Below, one piece after another: positions 61,469 through 64,000 of a stretch of 64,000 nucleotides of DNA; the first letter of the stretch is position 1, and the number at the start of each line of letters is the position of its first letter. A program made the translations under genes and the position numbers. This DNA is from Lyophyllum atratum. Lineage: Eukaryota; Basidiomycota; Agaricomycetes; Agaricales; Lyophyllaceae. Below the pieces are notes generated by a model. It was given only the letters and a program-made list of their open reading frames with translations, did not search any database and had not been told where the DNA came from. The stretch lies in the NCBI GenBank assembly GCA_014905825.1, contig JACGCN010000006.1, positions 1,488,001 through 1,552,000 of the forward strand. The letters are read 5' to 3'.

Positions 61469-64000
61469 CTAATAACCACTTGGTCTGGAATGCGACTTGG
61501 ACGTGTCGTAGGCCCGGATCAGTTTGGCTTGATCCTGCTTGCCTGCGTTCTCAGTCTGACTGAAGGCAAACCCACGATTTCGCCGCATGCGCTGCGTGGC
61601 CCGAACCTTTTTGATCGCCTTTTGGAACCTGTCGCAACGAGGTTAAACGGATACGAACATGCGGGTGGAAACGGAAACGTACTGCTCCTGCCGCGGTCGA
61701 TAATCCGGAATATTATACTTTTGGAGCTCTTGTGCGATATGATAAGAAAGAGGTCGGTACGTTCTCCGATAACTGCAATATTTTTAGCTGCAAGTTCTTG
61801 TGAACCAAGAAAATCAGAGAAATTAGACATACTATTTCCAAGCAAAGTCACGGCTAAGACAGAATATAGGGATCAGCAGAAGCACGAAATAAAATACTCC
61901 GTTCGTCCAAAGGTGTGAGACGATGCCAGAGTATTCAGTCGAGAACCCGATTGCAGGCGCCACGACAGCGTAAAGGGGCAGGAAGAGCATCGTGAAAGCG
62001 AAAGACCCAGGGATAGCTGAATATTCCCGAACACTATCAGATCAGCAGCCAAAACGAGGTGGCAACACTTACCAGCAACGGTGTACTTCGTCCACAGGCT
62101 AGACAACCCATGAATCAGTCAAAGTTTATTATTAACTGCAGATAACACTCACTCTGATATCAATGCAGCCTTGCCTAGAACGGTGAGGAGCACAGCAAGG
62201 TACAGCGTCGTACCCCAGAACCAATGACCGGTGTCAAGACCGTCAGATTGTTTTAAGTCTCCCCAAAATAGGACGATAGAGAATCCATAAAGGATCTGAA
62301 ATAGGTGATCAGTGGATTGAAGGAAGATAAGTGCAAATCCCATTTACGCACAATGCTGTGGTACAGAGCATTCGCAACCCACAACCAGAACGCAGTCTTT
62401 GTAAAGAATTCGTTCCTCTGGCCCAGCATGTACAGCTGCGGATACCTGTCCAGTATCCGGGCGGAGACAAACTGATCGAAGACCCCAATAACGAGCGGAG
62501 GTAAGACTGTGAAGACCACATTGTATAACGACAGGGTCCACGACTCATACGCAATCTGCCCAGAGAAGTTGTTGAAGAATGAATACTACAATCATGCTTG
62601 ATGAGATTTACTTAAAGTGTAAAAGACAGACTTCGTGACGTACCCAGAATTGTGTCATGTACAGCACGATATTCTTATAAAATGAATCTATCAGGTAGGG
62701 AGCTCAGCGTAAGCCGATTCAGAAGCGCCGCATAACATACAAAGAATGAGCGTCGATAGCCGCCGATAGCTCCAAGCACCGTGAACCAAGAGGAGCTTCT
62801 TCAAGAAGCGGAACTGCGAGATTGCAACATCTGCAGAACGAGCGGCTTGTAGCCCCTATGATAGCCATAACATAAGCGTAATCGGATCAATGATTATGGG
62901 CGCATCCTACCTCAACTCCAGAGATACCGACTCCAACGTGCGCAGCTTGGATCATGCTGACGTCGTTGGCACCATCACCAATGGCCAGGAGGATAGCTTT
63001 CTGATTCTTCTTCACGAGTTTGACAACAAGCGCTTTCTGCAACGGAGAGACACGACCTGGAGTTTGAAGGCTTAGTAATGGGCGCGTAATAACGAAGGAA
63101 ATACATACAGCAAATGACAGCCTTGCACATGATGGCTAGCTCAAGGAAGGTTTTAGAGATATCCTTCTCCAAAGCAAAGCCCAGACTTTTCCCATCTATC
63201 CGTGTAAGTAAGTGAGCAATGAGAACGGCTACAGTAGCCCTGCCGTACGTACCGATAATAAGTGCTAGATCCTCAAGCTCCCCCGAGTTCCTTTGATTCT
63301 TGATGGCGTTGAGACGTTTGCTTAGAAAATCCGCCGTATCGCGCGCATTGTCTTCATTCACAATTACCTGGATAGAGGGAACGTCGATAAGTCGAAAAAA
63401 TAGCCTCTGGGAGGCAGGCAACCAACCAAGTTCATGGACTCTGAGATGAGGCGACATGACATTCCGATGTTAATGGCAGTTTCTTGACGATCTCCCGTGA
63501 GCACCCAGACCTAGTCTAAAATAAGCATTTGAAGTTGGCAAGGTAGAGAGGCACCCGACCTTGATACCAGCCATCTGTAGCGTGTGGATCGTGTCAGGGA
63601 CGCCGTCCTGCAACTTGTCCTCAATGGCTGTGGCTCCTAGCAGAAATAGCTCCTTCTCGATCAATTCAGCCGCCTGATCAAGTGCATCTCCTCGCCCGTT
63701 GATCGTGGCAGCAGCTTGATTGTAAATGGCCGACCACTGGCGGTACTCTTCTTCAGAAATATCACGATAAGCTAGGCACAGTGTCCGGAGGCCCTCAGTT
63801 GCGTAACTCTGGTCAAGAGGTAAATGTAGCTCCAATAAAAAGGGGAATGACAGATGTACCTCAAGATGGGCTAGAGTTTTGTCAGTGTAAGGCTGGTTCT
63901 TGCTTAGTCGCTCCAAGATGACAGTGTCAGCGCCTTTGGTGTAGATCTTAATTTTCCCGTTGGGCGCTCGTATTACAGTTGACATCCTCTTGCGTGTCGA
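61469..64000 (-). CDS. DRS2: Drs2-type P4-ATPase phospholipid flippase (5' part outside window)
   Basis: The window holds the C-terminal half. From the right edge: [20 protein letters not shown] (the nucleotide-binding KGAD motif), [20 protein letters not shown], then [20 protein letters not shown] and the hinge motif [20 protein letters not shown]. The C-terminal membrane spans include [20 protein letters not shown] and [17 protein letters not shown]. The tail after the last span is basic and ends [10 protein letters not shown] at TAG 61471-61469. Drs2 moves phosphatidylserine and phosphatidylethanolamine across Golgi and endosome membranes. Many short introns are present. The phosphorylation Asp (DKTG) lies beyond the window. 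Confidence 0.93.

Overview
The window is nuclear DNA of a filamentous basidiomycete, most likely an agaricomycete. Genes are split by many introns of about 45-65 bp with GT..AG ends and sit on both strands with short spacers. Gene content is typically fungal: SUR7/PalI protein, SPA2 polarisome scaffold, NoxR, Dsc3, fungal F-box/LRR proteins, G1 (eqolisin) peptidase, GH15-CBM20 glucoamylase, GH18 chitinase. No tRNA, rRNA, CRISPR or intact transposon was recognised. Exon borders were placed by eye from protein similarity and splice signals, so gene ends are firmer than internal borders.

Layout. 0-4 kb: ppg4-like membrane protein (-), SUR7/PalI protein (+), Hub1 (+), a small secreted protein (-). 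4.5-16.1 kb: TRAPPC11, omega-type glutathione transferase, two poorly defined ORFs, PEX1 (all +). 16.2-23.2 kb: aromatic amino acid decarboxylase (-), divergent from very-long-chain 3-ketoacyl-CoA reductase (+), then SPA2 (+). 23.4-26.3 kb: an F-box gene on the minus strand is cut in two by about 1.34 kb that carries an unknown gene and a tract of degenerate TTAGGG telomere-like repeats. 26.3-31.7 kb: Dsc3, a beta-carbonic anhydrase with a signal peptide, and RRP3 helicase (all -). 32.9-43 kb: eqolisin, SPT21/Ams2-like regulator, small membrane protein, chitinase (all -). 44-54.3 kb: TFIIIA, glucoamylase, then a very compact block of GlcN6P deaminase, IMPACT-family protein, type II membrane protein and sterol-esterase-like lipase. 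54.6-64 kb: F-box protein with an in-frame TGA, PXR1/PINX1, NoxR, and a Drs2-type P4-ATPase running off the right end.

Most genes are single-copy housekeeping functions: vesicle traffic (TRAPPC11, Drs2), peroxisome import (PEX1), lipid synthesis and turnover (3-ketoacyl-CoA reductase, lipase), RNA and ribosome work (Hub1, RRP3, PXR1, TFIIIA), polarity and ROS control (SPA2, NoxR). Extracellular nutrition is represented by eqolisin, chitinase and glucoamylase, with GlcN6P deaminase able to feed amino-sugar carbon into glycolysis. The most unusual locus is the F-box gene split at 24.21/25.55 kb. The telomeric repeats are joined directly to the broken coding end in the orientation telomerase would add them, which suggests an ancient chromosome break that was healed and rejoined.
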